A stretch of DNA of 64,000 nt, from assembly GCF_000473245.1 (NCBI RefSeq), contig NC_022524.1, positions 3,186,501-3,250,500 on the forward strand. Reading direction: 5' to 3'. A model generated the notes under the pieces. That model did no database searches and was not told the origin of the DNA. It worked only from the letters and a program-made list of their open reading frames with translations. A program made the translations under genes and the position numbers. This document shows positions 8,474 through 16,702 of the stretch, in pieces (position 1 is the stretch's first letter; every line of letters starts with the position of its first letter). This DNA is from Bacillus infantis NRRL B-14911 (GTDB lineage Bacteria; Bacillota; Bacilli; Bacillales; Cytobacillaceae).

Positions 8474-9024
8474 CTGTTCTTCAGCTGTTCGATCTGGAGA
8501 TACTGGACAGCATAGACTGTTTTGGCATCATGGATTTTTTGCTCTTCTATATAAGCCTGCGCCTCTTCAAGAGTAAGCTCAATAACATCGACGAATTCAT
8601 CCTCATCCGGAATGGCAGGATTTTCTATTTTCCTCAGTTTTCTGGCAGCATAAATATAGAGAATCTCATCAGCGAATCCGGGTGAAGTATAAAAGGAAAC
8701 GAGCTTTTCGATTTCTCCGCAAATATAGCCTGTCTCTTCTTCCAGCTCTCTTTTTGCACAAAGCTCCGGATCCTCGCCTTTTTCAAGCTTGCCTGCCGGA
8801 ATTTCCACAATGGCCTTTTCAAGAGGTTTTCTGAACTGCTCTACCATCACGATTTTGTTGTCATCTGTAAGGGGAATGACAGCAACCGCTCCAGGATGCT
8901 TGACAATTTCCCGTTTTGAGTTTTTTCCGTTCGGCAGCTCCACATCGTCCACCTGAAGGGAGATGACCTTCCCGTTAAAAATCTGCTCTGTTTTTATCGT
9001 TTTTTCTTCTAAAGGATGCTTCAC
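8470..9024 (-). CDS. nudF: ADP-ribose pyrophosphatase (Nudix)
   Basis: Hydrolyses ADP-ribose to AMP and ribose-5-phosphate. The complete Nudix box runs from Gly78 to Tyr100 (GKLEKGEDPELCAKRELEEE then TGY), preceded by the VEQFRKP and EIPAGK segments typical of ADP-ribose pyrophosphatases. The 184-residue length is normal. The start codon is GTG at 9024, with GGAG about 10 nt upstream. It is followed with a 4-nt overlap by the endonuclease Q gene and diverges from mciZ, the arrangement near spoIIM in other Bacillus. Confidence 0.9.
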   Translation of the reverse strand: MKHPLEEKTIKTEQIFNGKVISLQVDDVELPNGKNSKREIVKHPGAVAVIPLTDDNKIVMVEQFRKPLEKAIVEIPAGKLEKGEDPELCAKRELEEETGYICGEIEKLVSFYTSPGFADEILYIYAARKLRKIENPAIPDEDEFVDVIELTLEEAQAYIEEQKIHDAKTVYAVQYLQIEQLKNR

Positions 9025-9060
9025 TGTTCTATCACTCCAGTTCTAATCCGATTATCTGCT

Positions 9061-9068
9061 CATACATT
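9061..9068 (+). promoter_or_regulatory. Sigma-E-like -10 element upstream of mciZ
   Basis: CATACATT matches the sigma-E -10 consensus CATACANT fully and lies 30 nt before the mciZ start. The -35 region (around 9040-9047) is a poor match, so the promoter is only probable. Confidence 0.4.
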
Positions 9069-9097
9069 TTATCATACTTTATTTGGGGGAGTATGAA

Positions 9098-9265
9098 TTG
9101 AAAATCCGCGTCCACTCTAAAGGCGTCATCCTTGCAGGCAAGGCATGGGAGATTCGTGAAAAATTGAGAGAGTACACAGTGAAACATACGCTGATCAAGG
9201 AATGGATCGATTCGGCAGAGGCAGCTGCCACCCCGGAAAAAGTCCGGCTCCGGAGGATAAAATAG
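9098..9265 (+). CDS. mciZ: Mother-cell FtsZ inhibitor MciZ homologue
   Basis: MciZ is a sigma-E-dependent peptide that caps FtsZ filaments and blocks a second Z-ring in the mother cell. This 55-residue peptide (MKIRVHSKGVILAGKAWEIR...) carries the MciZ core KGV-L-GKAWEIR-KL-EY, followed by a longer C-terminal tail than the 40-residue B. subtilis peptide. I chose TTG at 9098 because GGGGGAG lies 6 nt before it; an earlier in-frame TTG at 9083 would overlap that ribosome site. It diverges from nudF, the known mciZ location, and a sigma-E-type -10 precedes it. Confidence 0.8.
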   Translation: MKIRVHSKGVILAGKAWEIREKLREYTVKHTLIKEWIDSAEAAATPEKVRLRRIK

Positions 9266-9275
9266 TCTCTTATAT

Positions 9276-9305
9276 TTGTGGCCATGCCCTTCTTTTAGAT
9301 ACAAT
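9276..9305 (+). promoter_or_regulatory. Sigma-A-like promoter of the aldo/keto reductase gene
   Basis: TTGTGG (9276-9281), 18-nt spacer, TACAAT (9300-9305), 28 nt before the start codon. Confidence 0.45.
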
Positions 9306-9333
9306 GGACTCATCATAAGTTCGAGGTGAAAAT

Positions 9334-10254
9334 ATGAAAAAGAGAGAGCTTGGAAAGACAGGACTATATGTAAGCGAGCTGGGACTTGGCTGCATGTCCC
9401 TTGGAACAGATGCCCTTGAAGGAAGGAAGATCATCGAGGCAGCTTTGGAAGAAGGAATCAATTATTTTGATACCGCCGATCTATACGATTTCGGGGAAAA
9501 TGAAAAGATTGTCGGCGAAGCACTCAAGGAAGTGCGCGAAAACGTCATTATTGCTACAAAAGCAGGCAACCGCTGGAATGAAGCAAAGGACGGCTGGAGC
9601 TGGGATCCTTCTAAGGCTTATATTAAAGAAGCGGTCAAGGGAAGCCTGAAGCGGCTGGGAACAGATTATATCGATTTGTATCAGCTTCACGGCGGAACCC
9701 TTGATGATCCGATAGATGAAACAATTGAAGCATTTGAAGAACTGAAGGAAGAGGGCTTTATCCGCCACTATGGAATCTCCTCCATCAGGCCGAATGTGAT
9801 CCGGGAATACGTGAAAAGGTCCAATATCGCTTCTGTCATGATGCAATACAGCATCCTTGACCGCCGCCCGGAGGAGACAGCCCTTCCGCTTCTTAAAGAG
9901 AAAGCTATCAGCGCCGTGGTCCGCGGCCCTCTCGCCAAGGGGATGCTGAGCGATAAGATGCTCGGGAAAGCCCCAGGTTCTGTAAAGGAAAACGGTTATC
10001 TTGATTACAGCTACAAAGAGCTGGAAGACATTCTCCGCCACCTGAAAGAAGCTTCCGGCAATCGTTCGATGACAGAATTGGCCTTCCAATATGTCCTTTC
10101 CAGCCCTGCAGTCGCTTCTGTGGCTGCCGGCGCCAGCTCGGCCGCACAGGTCAGGGAGAATGCTAGGGCCGCGGCAGCTGGCCCTTTATCGGCTGAAGAA
10201 CTGGCGGCCATCCAGTCTATCAGCCTGGCAAATCAATATGGACAGCACAGATAG
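9334..10254 (+). CDS. yqkF: Aldo/keto reductase (YqkF-like)
   Basis: NAD(P)H-dependent oxidoreductase with a TIM-barrel fold. In 306 residues the catalytic tetrad is complete: Asp46, Tyr51, Lys76 and His119 (LYQLHGG). The C-terminal third has the cofactor-binding pattern of AKR enzymes (ELAFQYVLSSPAVASVAAGA). Position downstream of nudF/mciZ matches yqkF of B. subtilis, where an AKR of this size is found. The natural substrate is unknown. It ends at a terminator shared with the convergent GrpB-family gene. Confidence 0.88.
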   Translation: MKKRELGKTGLYVSELGLGCMSLGTDALEGRKIIEAALEEGINYFDTADLYDFGENEKIVGEALKEVRENVIIATKAGNRWNEAKDGWSWDPSKAYIKEAVKGSLKRLGTDYIDLYQLHGGTLDDPIDETIEAFEELKEEGFIRHYGISSIRPNVIREYVKRSNIASVMMQYSILDRRPEETALPLLKEKAISAVVRGPLAKGMLSDKMLGKAPGSVKENGYLDYSYKELEDILRHLKEASGNRSMTELAFQYVLSSPAVASVAAGASSAAQVRENARAAAAGPLSAEELAAIQSISLANQYGQHR

Positions 10255-10284
10255 GCCCTGGCGATTCCCGAGTAACGAAGAAAA

Positions 10285-10316
10285 GGAACAGGATCAAATT
10301 AGATCCTGTTCCTTTC
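10285..10316. terminator. Terminator shared by two convergent genes
   Basis: GGAACAGGATC (10285-10295) pairs with GATCCTGTTCC (10302-10312). The stem includes the stop codon of the minus-strand GrpB-family gene. The T run is better on the minus strand (TTTTC) than on the plus strand. Confidence 0.7.
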
Positions 10317-10851
10317 CTTCATTCTGCAGGTGCCAAGCCAGCGCCTTTTCATCAAGCAGCTTCACCACCGGATCCTTTTCCTTTATATAGGACTCAATAT
10401 CATAAGGGTATTTCCGGGCGGCTACCAGCTTTGTCCTGCTGTATAAATCGGCTTCCTCCGGATGCTTCCGCAAATAATCCCGGAACAGCAGATGGCGGCC
10501 GATTTCAGGGTGCCCCTTTGGATAGCCGTGCAAATGGACCAGCCTTTCACCTGCTTCGGTAAATCTCACAAAATACCTCCGGCCGGGGATGCCGTTTTCT
10601 CCTTTTGCTGTATAGCCCCACCCCTGCAGTTTGGGTGCTGCCTCATCAAAGATGCCGGCATTGTCCGCTTCGGCCAGGATATCGATGATCGGCTTGGCGC
10701 TCATGCCGGGAATGGAGGTGCTTCCGATATGGTGTATGGGAGCTGATTCTCCAAAGACAGCGGCAAGGAGCTGTTTTTCCTCCTGAAAAGAATCGGCCCA
10801 GCTCCTGCTGTACGGCTGGACATCCACCTTCCTTGGCCGGGTTTCCATCAT
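10294..10851 (-). CDS. GrpB-family nucleotidyltransferase-like protein
   Basis: A 185-residue protein of the GrpB/UPF0157 family, which has a nucleotidyltransferase-like fold. Characteristic segments are HHIGSTSIPGMSAKPIIDIL near residues 40-60, GRRYFVRF near 90, and VHLHGYPKGH-E----L-FRDYLR further on. The biological role of the family is not established. It overlaps the upstream yqkE-like gene by 4 nt (ATGA), which suggests coupled translation. Its last codons and stop form part of the terminator stem. Confidence 0.8.
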   Translation of the reverse strand: MMETRPRKVDVQPYSRSWADSFQEEKQLLAAVFGESAPIHHIGSTSIPGMSAKPIIDILAEADNAGIFDEAAPKLQGWGYTAKGENGIPGRRYFVRFTEAGERLVHLHGYPKGHPEIGRHLLFRDYLRKHPEEADLYSRTKLVAARKYPYDIESYIKEKDPVVKLLDEKALAWHLQNEGKEQDLI

Positions 10852-11093
10852 TTATACTCTTTCCAATTTAGATCGCTATCCTGGAGAAGCTCTTCAAAGC
10901 TCTTATTCTTCTCTCTTAAACGCCGTTCCTCTATCTTTCTTTTTTCCTCTTCCTCAGCCTTCTTCAATTCCTCATCCTTCAGCTGCTTCTTTGCTGCCTT
11001 CAGCTGATCCATCAGGTCCTGATTGAGCATATCCCCCAGTGTAACCGGCTTGTCGTCTTTTTTCTGCTGTGCTGTTTGGCGTTTTTTCTTCAT
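10848..11093 (-). CDS. yqkE: Small highly charged coiled-coil protein (YqkE-like, DUF3886)
   Basis: An 81-residue protein rich in Lys, Glu and Arg (residues 35-65 form an unbroken charged helix, EELKKAEEEEKRKIEERRLR). It begins with a basic stretch and a TLGDMLNQDLMDQL motif. Composition, size and neighbourhood match YqkE of B. subtilis, whose function is unknown. A promoter with an extended -10 (TGCTATAAT at 11134-11126) lies about 30 nt upstream. The downstream GrpB-family gene is translationally coupled. Confidence 0.7.
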   Translation of the reverse strand: MKKKRQTAQQKKDDKPVTLGDMLNQDLMDQLKAAKKQLKDEELKKAEEEEKRKIEERRLREKNKSFEELLQDSDLNWKEYK

Positions 11094-11125
11094 GTTCTAT
11101 CCCTCTTTTTGCGTATTTACAGGAT

Positions 11126-11134
11126 ATTATAGCA
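11126..11134 (-). promoter_or_regulatory. Extended -10 promoter of the yqkE-like gene
   Basis: TGCTATAAT on the minus strand, with TTCGGC 16 nt before the hexamer as a weak -35. Confidence 0.5.
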
Positions 11135-11175
11135 TACAAGGAGCAGTGCCGAATTCTTCCCTGCTCACGTAAGGA

Positions 11176-11547
11176 TCAGCTGATAAATTCGAGGAACTCG
11201 ATTCTGTTCCCGAACGGATCTTCTGTAAAGAAGCGGTTTCTTCCATCAATCGGCGGCTCCTCCTTGATCACTGTGCCTGCCTCCTCCAGCCTGCTCCGCA
11301 GTCCCGCGAGATCTTCAACCACAAATCCAGGATGGGCCTTCCTGGCCGGAAGGAAATCTTCCTGAATGCCGATGTGCACCTCCTGGCTGCCGCAGAGGAA
11401 CCAGCAGCCGCCCCTCTTTTGCAGATTTCCAGGCTTGGGGATTTCCTCAAGCCCCAGCAGCTTTCCGTAAAATTCCCTGGCCTGCTCTTCTGTCCCTTTT
11501 GGAGCTGCCAGCTGAATATGATCGATCCCTTTAAAAGTGATTCCCAT
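11176..11547 (-). CDS. VOC-superfamily (glyoxalase/dioxygenase-like) protein
   Basis: A 123-residue two-module VOC protein. The first beta strand carries His10 (GIDHIQLAAP), the middle has EVHIGIQ, and the C-terminus ends with a conserved DPFGNRIEFLEF, supplying the usual metal ligands His, His and Glu. Such proteins act as metal-dependent isomerases, lyases, dioxygenases or thiol transferases, and the substrate cannot be inferred here. It stands alone between yqkE-like and scoB on the minus strand. Confidence 0.8.
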   Translation of the reverse strand: MGITFKGIDHIQLAAPKGTEEQAREFYGKLLGLEEIPKPGNLQKRGGCWFLCGSQEVHIGIQEDFLPARKAHPGFVVEDLAGLRSRLEEAGTVIKEEPPIDGRNRFFTEDPFGNRIEFLEFIS

Positions 11548-11577
11548 TTAAATTCCCCTCTCTATACAGAAGAAAGG

Positions 11578-11596
11578 TACAGCCGCAGAGGCTGCA
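11578..11596 (-). terminator. Weak terminator after scoB
   Basis: CAGCC (11580-11584) pairs with GGCTG (11590-11594); the minus-strand tail is T-rich but interrupted (ACCTTTCTTCT). Confidence 0.4.
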
Positions 11597-11607
11597 CCCA
11601 ACTTTCA

Positions 11608-12276
11608 TTAAAATGCCTCTGTTAAGACCGAGTCGTCCACCTGCAGTTCCGGCCCGGTCGAGCTGACCACCTCTTCAACCGTAAAGCCTTTCGCCACCTC
11701 AATCAGCTTCAGCCCCCCTGCTGTTACATCAATAACAGCCCGCTCGGTGATGATGCGGTCCACGACCCCTTTGCCAGTCAGCGGGAGGGAGCAGGACTTG
11801 AGGATCTTGCTTTCCCCGTTTTTATTTGTATGCTCCATGATGACGATGATCTTTTGCGCCCCATGGACAAGATCCATCGCACCGCCCATGCCTTTGATCA
11901 TTTTGCCGGGGATCATCCAATTGGCCAGGTCCCCTTCCTCGGAAACCTCCATTCCTCCCAGAATGGCGACATTGACATGCCCGCCCCGGATCATCGCAAA
12001 AGATTCAGCACTGTCAAAATAGGCTGCACCCGGTATGGCCGTCACGGTTTCTTTTCCGGCATTGATCAGGTCGGCATCCACATCTTCCTTATCCGGATAG
12101 GGGCCGATCCCAAGAAGTCCGTTCTCGGATTGAAGGACCACTTCCTTGTTGCCGGAAATATAATTAGCCACAAGTGTCGGCATGCCTATGCCGAGGTTTA
12201 CATAAAATCCGTCTTCAATTTCTTTCTCTGCCCGTCTGGCAATTTTCTCGCGCACGGCACCTTTATCGCTGCTCAT
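11608..12276 (-). CDS. scoB: Succinyl-CoA:3-ketoacid CoA-transferase, subunit B
   Basis: Beta subunit of the family I CoA-transferase that moves CoA from succinyl-CoA to acetoacetate. The catalytic glutamate is Glu51 in the conserved SENG motif (residues 50-53), followed by the GIGPYP segment. Length 222 is normal. AAAGGAG lies before ATG 12276. It follows scoA by 25 nt and the thiolase gene further upstream, so acetoacetate can be activated and cleaved to two acetyl-CoA by one operon. Confidence 0.93.
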   Translation of the reverse strand: MSSDKGAVREKIARRAEKEIEDGFYVNLGIGMPTLVANYISGNKEVVLQSENGLLGIGPYPDKEDVDADLINAGKETVTAIPGAAYFDSAESFAMIRGGHVNVAILGGMEVSEEGDLANWMIPGKMIKGMGGAMDLVHGAQKIIVIMEHTNKNGESKILKSCSLPLTGKGVVDRIITERAVIDVTAGGLKLIEVAKGFTVEEVVSSTGPELQVDDSVLTEAF

Positions 12277-12301
12277 ATCTGCTGCTCCTTTCTCTCCTTA
12301 A

Positions 12302-12991
12302 TTATGATTTGACAGTCAGCCGCTCAATCCGTTTTTCCTGGCTGCCTTTAATAAGGCTTTGCACATAAATGCTCGGCGTGTGGATGTTTTCCGGCTCAAG
12401 CCCGCCAGTCTCTACAAGGTTCTCCACTTCCGCTATGGTTGTTTTTCCTGCGGCTGCGATCATTGGATTGAAATTCCTCGCCGTTTTCCGGTATACGAGA
12501 TTTCCCATACGATCCCCTTTCCAGGCCCGGACAAGGCTGAAGTCTGCGGCAAGCGCCTCTTCAAGCAAATATTCCTTTCCGTTGAAAACCCTGGTCTCCT
12601 TTCCTTCGGCAATCGGGGTTCCTACTCCGGCAGGTGTATAAAATGCCGGAATGCCGGCTCCGCCGGCGCGGATTTTCTCAGCAAGCGTTCCCTGCGGCAG
12701 CAGTTCGACTTCAATTTCACCTGATAGTACCTGGCGCTCAAATTCCTTATTCTCACCTACATAAGATCCGACCATTTTTTTGATCTGCTTGTTTTTTAAC
12801 AGAAGGCCAAGACCCCAATCGTCCACTCCGCAGTTGTTGGAGATAACGGTCAGATCCTTCACCCCTTTTTCCACGAGGGCAAGTATTAGATTCTCAGGAA
12901 TGCCGCAAAGTCCGAAGCCGCCCACCATCAGTACCGCTCCGTCCTGGATGCCGGCAACTGCTTCCTGGAAGGATGTATGTATTGTTTTCAT
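12302..12991 (-). CDS. scoA: Succinyl-CoA:3-ketoacid CoA-transferase, subunit A
   Basis: Alpha subunit of the same CoA-transferase, 229 residues. The CoA-binding glycine motif [14 protein letters not shown] is at residues 22-35 and a second conserved region [13 protein letters not shown] lies near 75-87. It follows the thiolase gene by 59 nt and precedes scoB by 25 nt, on the same strand. The pair works as an alpha2beta2 enzyme in ketone-body (acetoacetate) use. Confidence 0.93.
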   Translation of the reverse strand: MKTIHTSFQEAVAGIQDGAVLMVGGFGLCGIPENLILALVEKGVKDLTVISNNCGVDDWGLGLLLKNKQIKKMVGSYVGENKEFERQVLSGEIEVELLPQGTLAEKIRAGGAGIPAFYTPAGVGTPIAEGKETRVFNGKEYLLEEALAADFSLVRAWKGDRMGNLVYRKTARNFNPMIAAAGKTTIAEVENLVETGGLEPENIHTPSIYVQSLIKGSQEKRIERLTVKS

Positions 12992-13050
12992 CGTTTCTCT
13001 CCTCTCATTTTTTTCTTTTTTTGCTGTTCTTCCCCTCAGTGCAGACGGGA

Positions 13051-14238
13051 CTAGGCAAGCTCAACCACTGTCGCTACTCCCTGGCCGCCGCCAATGCATA
13101 GTGCTGCCAGCCCTTTCTCTGCATTCCGCTTTTTCATTTCATGCAGGAGCGTAACAAGGACCCTTGCACCGCTGGCGCCAATCGGGTGGCCAAGCGCAAT
13201 TGCCCCGCCGTTTACGTTCAATATTTCATTGTTGAAGCCGAGCTCTTTTCCTACTGCAAGCGATTGAGCGGCAAAAGCCTCATTTGCCTCGATCAAATCC
13301 AGTTCTTCCATTGAAACTCCTGCCTTCTCCAGCACCTTCTTGACCGCCGGCACCGGTCCGATTCCCATGATGCTCGGATCTACGCCGGCACTTGCGTTCG
13401 CTCTGATGACAGCAATCGGCTGGACCCCGAGCTCTTCCGCCTTTGCCCTGCTCATCACAACAAGGGCGGCTGCACCGTCATTAATGCCCGATGCATTGCC
13501 GGCAGTAACTGAGCCATCCTTTTTGAAGGCCGGCCTCAAGCCGGCAAGCTTTTCGGCTGTCGTCCCTTTTTTCAAATATTCGTCGCTGTCAAAGATGACC
13601 GGATCCCCTTTGCGCTGAGGAATTTCGACAGGCACAATTTCATCCTTGAAACGCCCGGCCTCTTGTGCTTTCTGCGCTTTTTCCTGGCTCCATGCTGCAA
13701 ATGTGTCCTGCTCTTCCCTGCTGAGGCCATACTGCAAGCAGAGTTTTTCCGCTGTCATGCCCATATGGTAGTCATTGAATGCACACCACAGCCCGTCAGA
13801 GACCATGCTGTCCACCAGCTTCTGATCGCCCATCTTAAACCCATCGCGGGCGCCTTTTAGCAGGTAAGGGGCCTGGCTCATATTTTCCATGCCGCCCGCA
13901 ACGACGACTTCTGCATCCCCTGCCATAATCGCCTGATAGGCAAGATGCACTGCCTTCAAGCCGGAGCCGCAGACTTTATTGATCGTCATAGAGGAAACGC
14001 TTTCAGGAATCCCCGCCAAAATAGCTGCCTGCCTTGCCGGATTCTGGCCCAGCCCCGCCTGCAGCACGTTTCCCATGATAACTTCATCCACCTGTTCTGC
14101 CTCAAGCCCTGCCTTTTCCAATGCACCCTTTATGGCAGCGGCCCCAAGCGCCGGAGCTGAAACTCCCTTCAGGCTCCCGTTAAAGCTCCCGATCGCCGTC
14201 CTTACAGCACTCGCTATTACGATGTCTGTCTGCTTCAA
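13051..14238 (-). CDS. Acetyl-CoA acetyltransferase (thiolase)
   Basis: Degradative/biosynthetic thiolase (about 395 residues) that interconverts acetoacetyl-CoA plus CoA and two acetyl-CoA. With the start used here the active-site residues are Cys90 (VCGSG), His351 (GHPIGASGA) and Cys381 (CIGGGQG). I chose TTG at 14238 because AAAGGGTG lies 6 nt upstream; an earlier in-frame TTG at 14262 has no ribosome site. First gene of the thiolase-scoA-scoB operon, with a TTGACA promoter upstream and a divergent HMG-CoA lyase gene. Confidence 0.93.
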   Translation of the reverse strand: MKQTDIVIASAVRTAIGSFNGSLKGVSAPALGAAAIKGALEKAGLEAEQVDEVIMGNVLQAGLGQNPARQAAILAGIPESVSSMTINKVCGSGLKAVHLAYQAIMAGDAEVVVAGGMENMSQAPYLLKGARDGFKMGDQKLVDSMVSDGLWCAFNDYHMGMTAEKLCLQYGLSREEQDTFAAWSQEKAQKAQEAGRFKDEIVPVEIPQRKGDPVIFDSDEYLKKGTTAEKLAGLRPAFKKDGSVTAGNASGINDGAAALVVMSRAKAEELGVQPIAVIRANASAGVDPSIMGIGPVPAVKKVLEKAGVSMEELDLIEANEAFAAQSLAVGKELGFNNEILNVNGGAIALGHPIGASGARVLVTLLHEMKKRNAEKGLAALCIGGGQGVATVVELA

Positions 14239-14281
14239 GCTATTCACCCTTTCTAACTGCAATATGTATTAGTTCGAGCCA

Positions 14282-14310
14282 AAAATGAGAAATTCCTTTT
14301 ATTTTGTCAA
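14282..14310 (-). promoter_or_regulatory. Sigma-A promoter of thiolase-scoA-scoB
   Basis: TTGACA (14310-14305, perfect), 17-nt spacer, CATTTT (14287-14282). GAAATT/AATTTC arms flank the -35 and could bind a regulator. Confidence 0.5.
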
Positions 14311-14324
14311 AATTTCTATTATTC

Positions 14325-14354
14325 TTGCTTTTTATTTTTCTTTTCTCCTACAAT
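14325..14354 (+). promoter_or_regulatory. Sigma-A promoter of the HMG-CoA lyase gene
   Basis: TTGCTT (14325-14330), 18-nt spacer, TACAAT (14349-14354). It diverges from the thiolase promoter only about 15 bp away, so one regulator could control both. Confidence 0.5.
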
Positions 14355-14418
14355 ATAAGAAAGCCCTTTCATTAATCTTGCAATCTACAAATAAAAATAT
14401 GTTGTCAGGAGTGAAATC

Positions 14419-15345
14419 ATGACCCTCTGCCTGCCAAAGAAAGCGACCATCATAGAAGTAGGCCCGCGCGACGGGCTCCAAAATGAAAAAACGTTCATTC
14501 CAACCCCTGTTAAAAAGGAATTCATATCCGCGCTGAAAAAAGCCGGCTTTGCCGAGATGGAGCTTACCTCCTTCGTCTCACCTAAATGGGTGCCGCAAAT
14601 GGCGGATGCAGCTGAAATTGCCGCCAGCTCTATTGGATCAGGTGTGCGCGATTTTGTCCTTGCCCCCAACAGGAAGGGCATTGAACGCGCCTATATGACC
14701 GGCTGCCGCGCGATTGCTGTCTTCGTTGGGGTAAGCGACAGCTTCAACAAAAAAAATATCAACAAAACAACAGCAGAAAGCATGGAGGAAATCCTGCCGC
14801 TGGTCAGGGAATTGAAGGAAAAAGGCTACTTTGTGCGCGCCTGCATCTCGACCAGCTTCTACTGCCCTTATGAAGGCAAAATAGAGGAAGACAGGACTGT
14901 GGAGCTTTGCCGCCAATTTACTCTCGCCGGGGCAGATGAGCTGAGTGTTGCCGATACGATCGGCATGGCTGCCCCGCATGAGGCATACTCCCTGTTCAGC
15001 AGGCTGAAGCACGAATTTCCGGATGTTTTGCTGACAGCGCATTTCCATGACACAAGGAAAATGGCTTTGACGAATATCTTTGCCGCTCTCCAGGCAGGGA
15101 TCGACCGCTTCGACAGCTCTGCAGGCGGCCTTGGCGGCTGTCCGTTCGCTCCAGGTGCGGCAGGTAATGCGGCAACCGAGGATGTTGTGAATATGCTTGA
15201 ACGGATGGGAATCAGCACTGGCATCAATTTGGACCTCCTTATGGATGCCATTGATATTGTACAGCCCCATCTCAGCCGGCCGATTGAAAGCGCGATTTAC
15301 CAGCTGTATTTGGGAGAGGCATCCAGGGAACGAGCAGGTTCATAA
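14419..15345 (+). CDS. yngG: Hydroxymethylglutaryl-CoA lyase
   Basis: Cleaves HMG-CoA to acetoacetate and acetyl-CoA (last step of leucine degradation). The 308-residue HMGL-like TIM barrel has the key residues in place: Arg17/Asp18 (VGPRDGLQN), His208 and His210 (TAHFHDT), Cys241 in the GGLGGCPFAPGAAGN signature and Asn250. CAGGAG lies before ATG 14419. It diverges from thiolase-scoA-scoB, which would consume the acetoacetate. In B. subtilis the counterpart YngG sits in a different cluster; here it is paired directly with the ketone-body operon. Confidence 0.93.
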   Translation: MTLCLPKKATIIEVGPRDGLQNEKTFIPTPVKKEFISALKKAGFAEMELTSFVSPKWVPQMADAAEIAASSIGSGVRDFVLAPNRKGIERAYMTGCRAIAVFVGVSDSFNKKNINKTTAESMEEILPLVRELKEKGYFVRACISTSFYCPYEGKIEEDRTVELCRQFTLAGADELSVADTIGMAAPHEAYSLFSRLKHEFPDVLLTAHFHDTRKMALTNIFAALQAGIDRFDSSAGGLGGCPFAPGAAGNAATEDVVNMLERMGISTGINLDLLMDAIDIVQPHLSRPIESAIYQLYLGEASRERAGS

Positions 15346-15418
15346 TCTGTTTTATCTGCATAACTTCCGCCTTTGTGAGCACTTTAAGAATTAATGCTAA
15401 ATCAAAGGAGGAATTAGC

Positions 15419-15550
15419 ATGAGCCAGAAGCGGGACAAAGGGAACAGCCAGAAAGGCAAGCCTGCAAGCGATACTGTCAATCATACGATTGCGGCTGAAG
15501 AGCTGGAAAAAGCCATTCACCCGGCAAGGGGCCAGAATTCTCCGCAATAG
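15419..15550 (+). CDS. Small hydrophilic protein of unknown function
   Basis: A 43-codon frame (begins MSQKRDKGNSQKGKP, ends PARGQNSPQ) with an excellent ribosome site, AAAGGAGG, 6-7 nt before ATG 15419, and a strong terminator 9 nt after its stop. The peptide is very polar and basic, without a membrane segment. Such features recall small spore-associated proteins, but I do not recognise a family. It follows the HMG-CoA lyase gene by 73 nt on the same strand and could be co-transcribed. Confidence 0.65.
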   Translation: MSQKRDKGNSQKGKPASDTVNHTIAAEELEKAIHPARGQNSPQ

Positions 15551-15558
15551 CCGTTCAG

Positions 15559-15585
15559 CAGCCGCGATTGCCGCGGCTGTTTTTC
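15559..15585 (+). terminator. Terminator after the small hydrophilic protein gene
   Basis: CAGCCGCG (15559-15566) pairs with CGCGGCTG (15572-15579), followed by TTTTT. Confidence 0.85.
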
Positions 15586-15701
15586 GTTCACAGAGCAGAA
15601 TTTTTCTTTAGGAAGAAAACGATGATTTTCCGTCCGTTTTCATTTCGAAGAGCATCTGCTAATGGTAAAATAAAGAAAAACCTTATTTTGGAGGGATCGT
15701 C

Positions 15702-16634
15702 TTGAGAAAGGCATTCCGTTACCTTTTTTCACTCCTTGTCTTTTTAACCTCGATCGGTGTGTATTTTACCAATCGGATCATGTATATGAAGAAAAAGGAT
15801 GACAGCTTTATCCTCAACAGGGAAACTGAAGCCGGAAGGGTAGATCCTCTTTCCTTCAGCAGCCTTGCAAAAAAGGAGGTTTTGATCCCATCCCCTTTTG
15901 GTTACTCCCTGAAGGCGGTTCTCGCAGAGCCGCACTCTTCGAACAAATATATTATCATCTGCCACGGAGTGACAGAAAATAAAACAAACAGCATTAAGTA
16001 TATGAATCTGTTCCTCAACCGCGGATTCAACGCCCTCATCTATGACCACCGCCGGCATGGAGAATCCGGCGGCAAGACGACGAGTTATGGGCACTATGAA
16101 AAATTCGACCTTCAGGCCGTTGTCCAGTGGCTGAAAAAAGAGAAAGGCGATGACCTGCTCCTGGGGATCCACGGCGAATCGATGGGAGCGGCCACCATGC
16201 TGCTGTATGCCGGAATGCTGGAGGATGGAGCCGATTTTTATATAGCCGACTGTCCGTTCTCGGATTTCAGGGAGCAGCTTTCTTACCGGCTGAAAACAGA
16301 AATGAAGCTGCCGCCACAGCTGGTTCTTCCGGTGGCAGACATTTTCCTGCGCCTAAGGGAAAAATATTCTCTGAACGAAGTATCCCCCATCGCTGTCATC
16401 GACCAGATCAAAAAGCCGGTGCTGTTCATCCACAGCACGAAGGATGATTTTATCCTGCCCACCATGACAGAGGCCCTTTTCCTGCGCAAGCCCGGCCCGA
16501 AAAAACTGTTTCTTGCCATGAACGGGGTCCATGCCCAGTCCTTGAATGAAAACCGCAATGACTATGAGAAAGCCATCGACGAATTTCTTGAAGACTATAT
16601 TTTTAAAAAGGGGCCGATGGCCGCCGGTTCTTAA
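15702..16634 (+). CDS. yqkD: Membrane-anchored alpha/beta hydrolase (YqkD-like)
   Basis: A 310-residue alpha/beta-hydrolase with an N-terminal signal anchor (hydrophobic residues 5-22) that would place the enzyme outside the membrane. The catalytic triad is visible: Ser160 in GESMG, Asp248/249 in STKDDF and His277 in NGVHA; the oxyanion region is CHGVTEN (87-93). This pattern fits the BEM46/YqkD group, and the yqk neighbourhood agrees. The start is TTG at 15702 with GGAGGGATCGTC upstream. Substrate unknown. It is monocistronic with a terminator shared by the convergent lipoprotein gene. Confidence 0.8.
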   Translation: MRKAFRYLFSLLVFLTSIGVYFTNRIMYMKKKDDSFILNRETEAGRVDPLSFSSLAKKEVLIPSPFGYSLKAVLAEPHSSNKYIIICHGVTENKTNSIKYMNLFLNRGFNALIYDHRRHGESGGKTTSYGHYEKFDLQAVVQWLKKEKGDDLLLGIHGESMGAATMLLYAGMLEDGADFYIADCPFSDFREQLSYRLKTEMKLPPQLVLPVADIFLRLREKYSLNEVSPIAVIDQIKKPVLFIHSTKDDFILPTMTEALFLRKPGPKKLFLAMNGVHAQSLNENRNDYEKAIDEFLEDYIFKKGPMAAGS

Positions 16635-16640
16635 ACAGAT

Positions 16641-16673
16641 AGGGAGGAGGCTTTTTGAAAGCCTCCTCCCTTT
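16641..16673. terminator. Bidirectional terminator between yqkD and the lipoprotein gene
   Basis: AGGGAGGAGGCTTT (16641-16654) pairs with AAGCCTCCTCCCT (16659-16671), with A/T-rich ends between convergent genes. Confidence 0.8.
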
Positions 16674-16702
16674 ATGCTCCCGCAGCATAACAGCCGCCGT
16701 CA

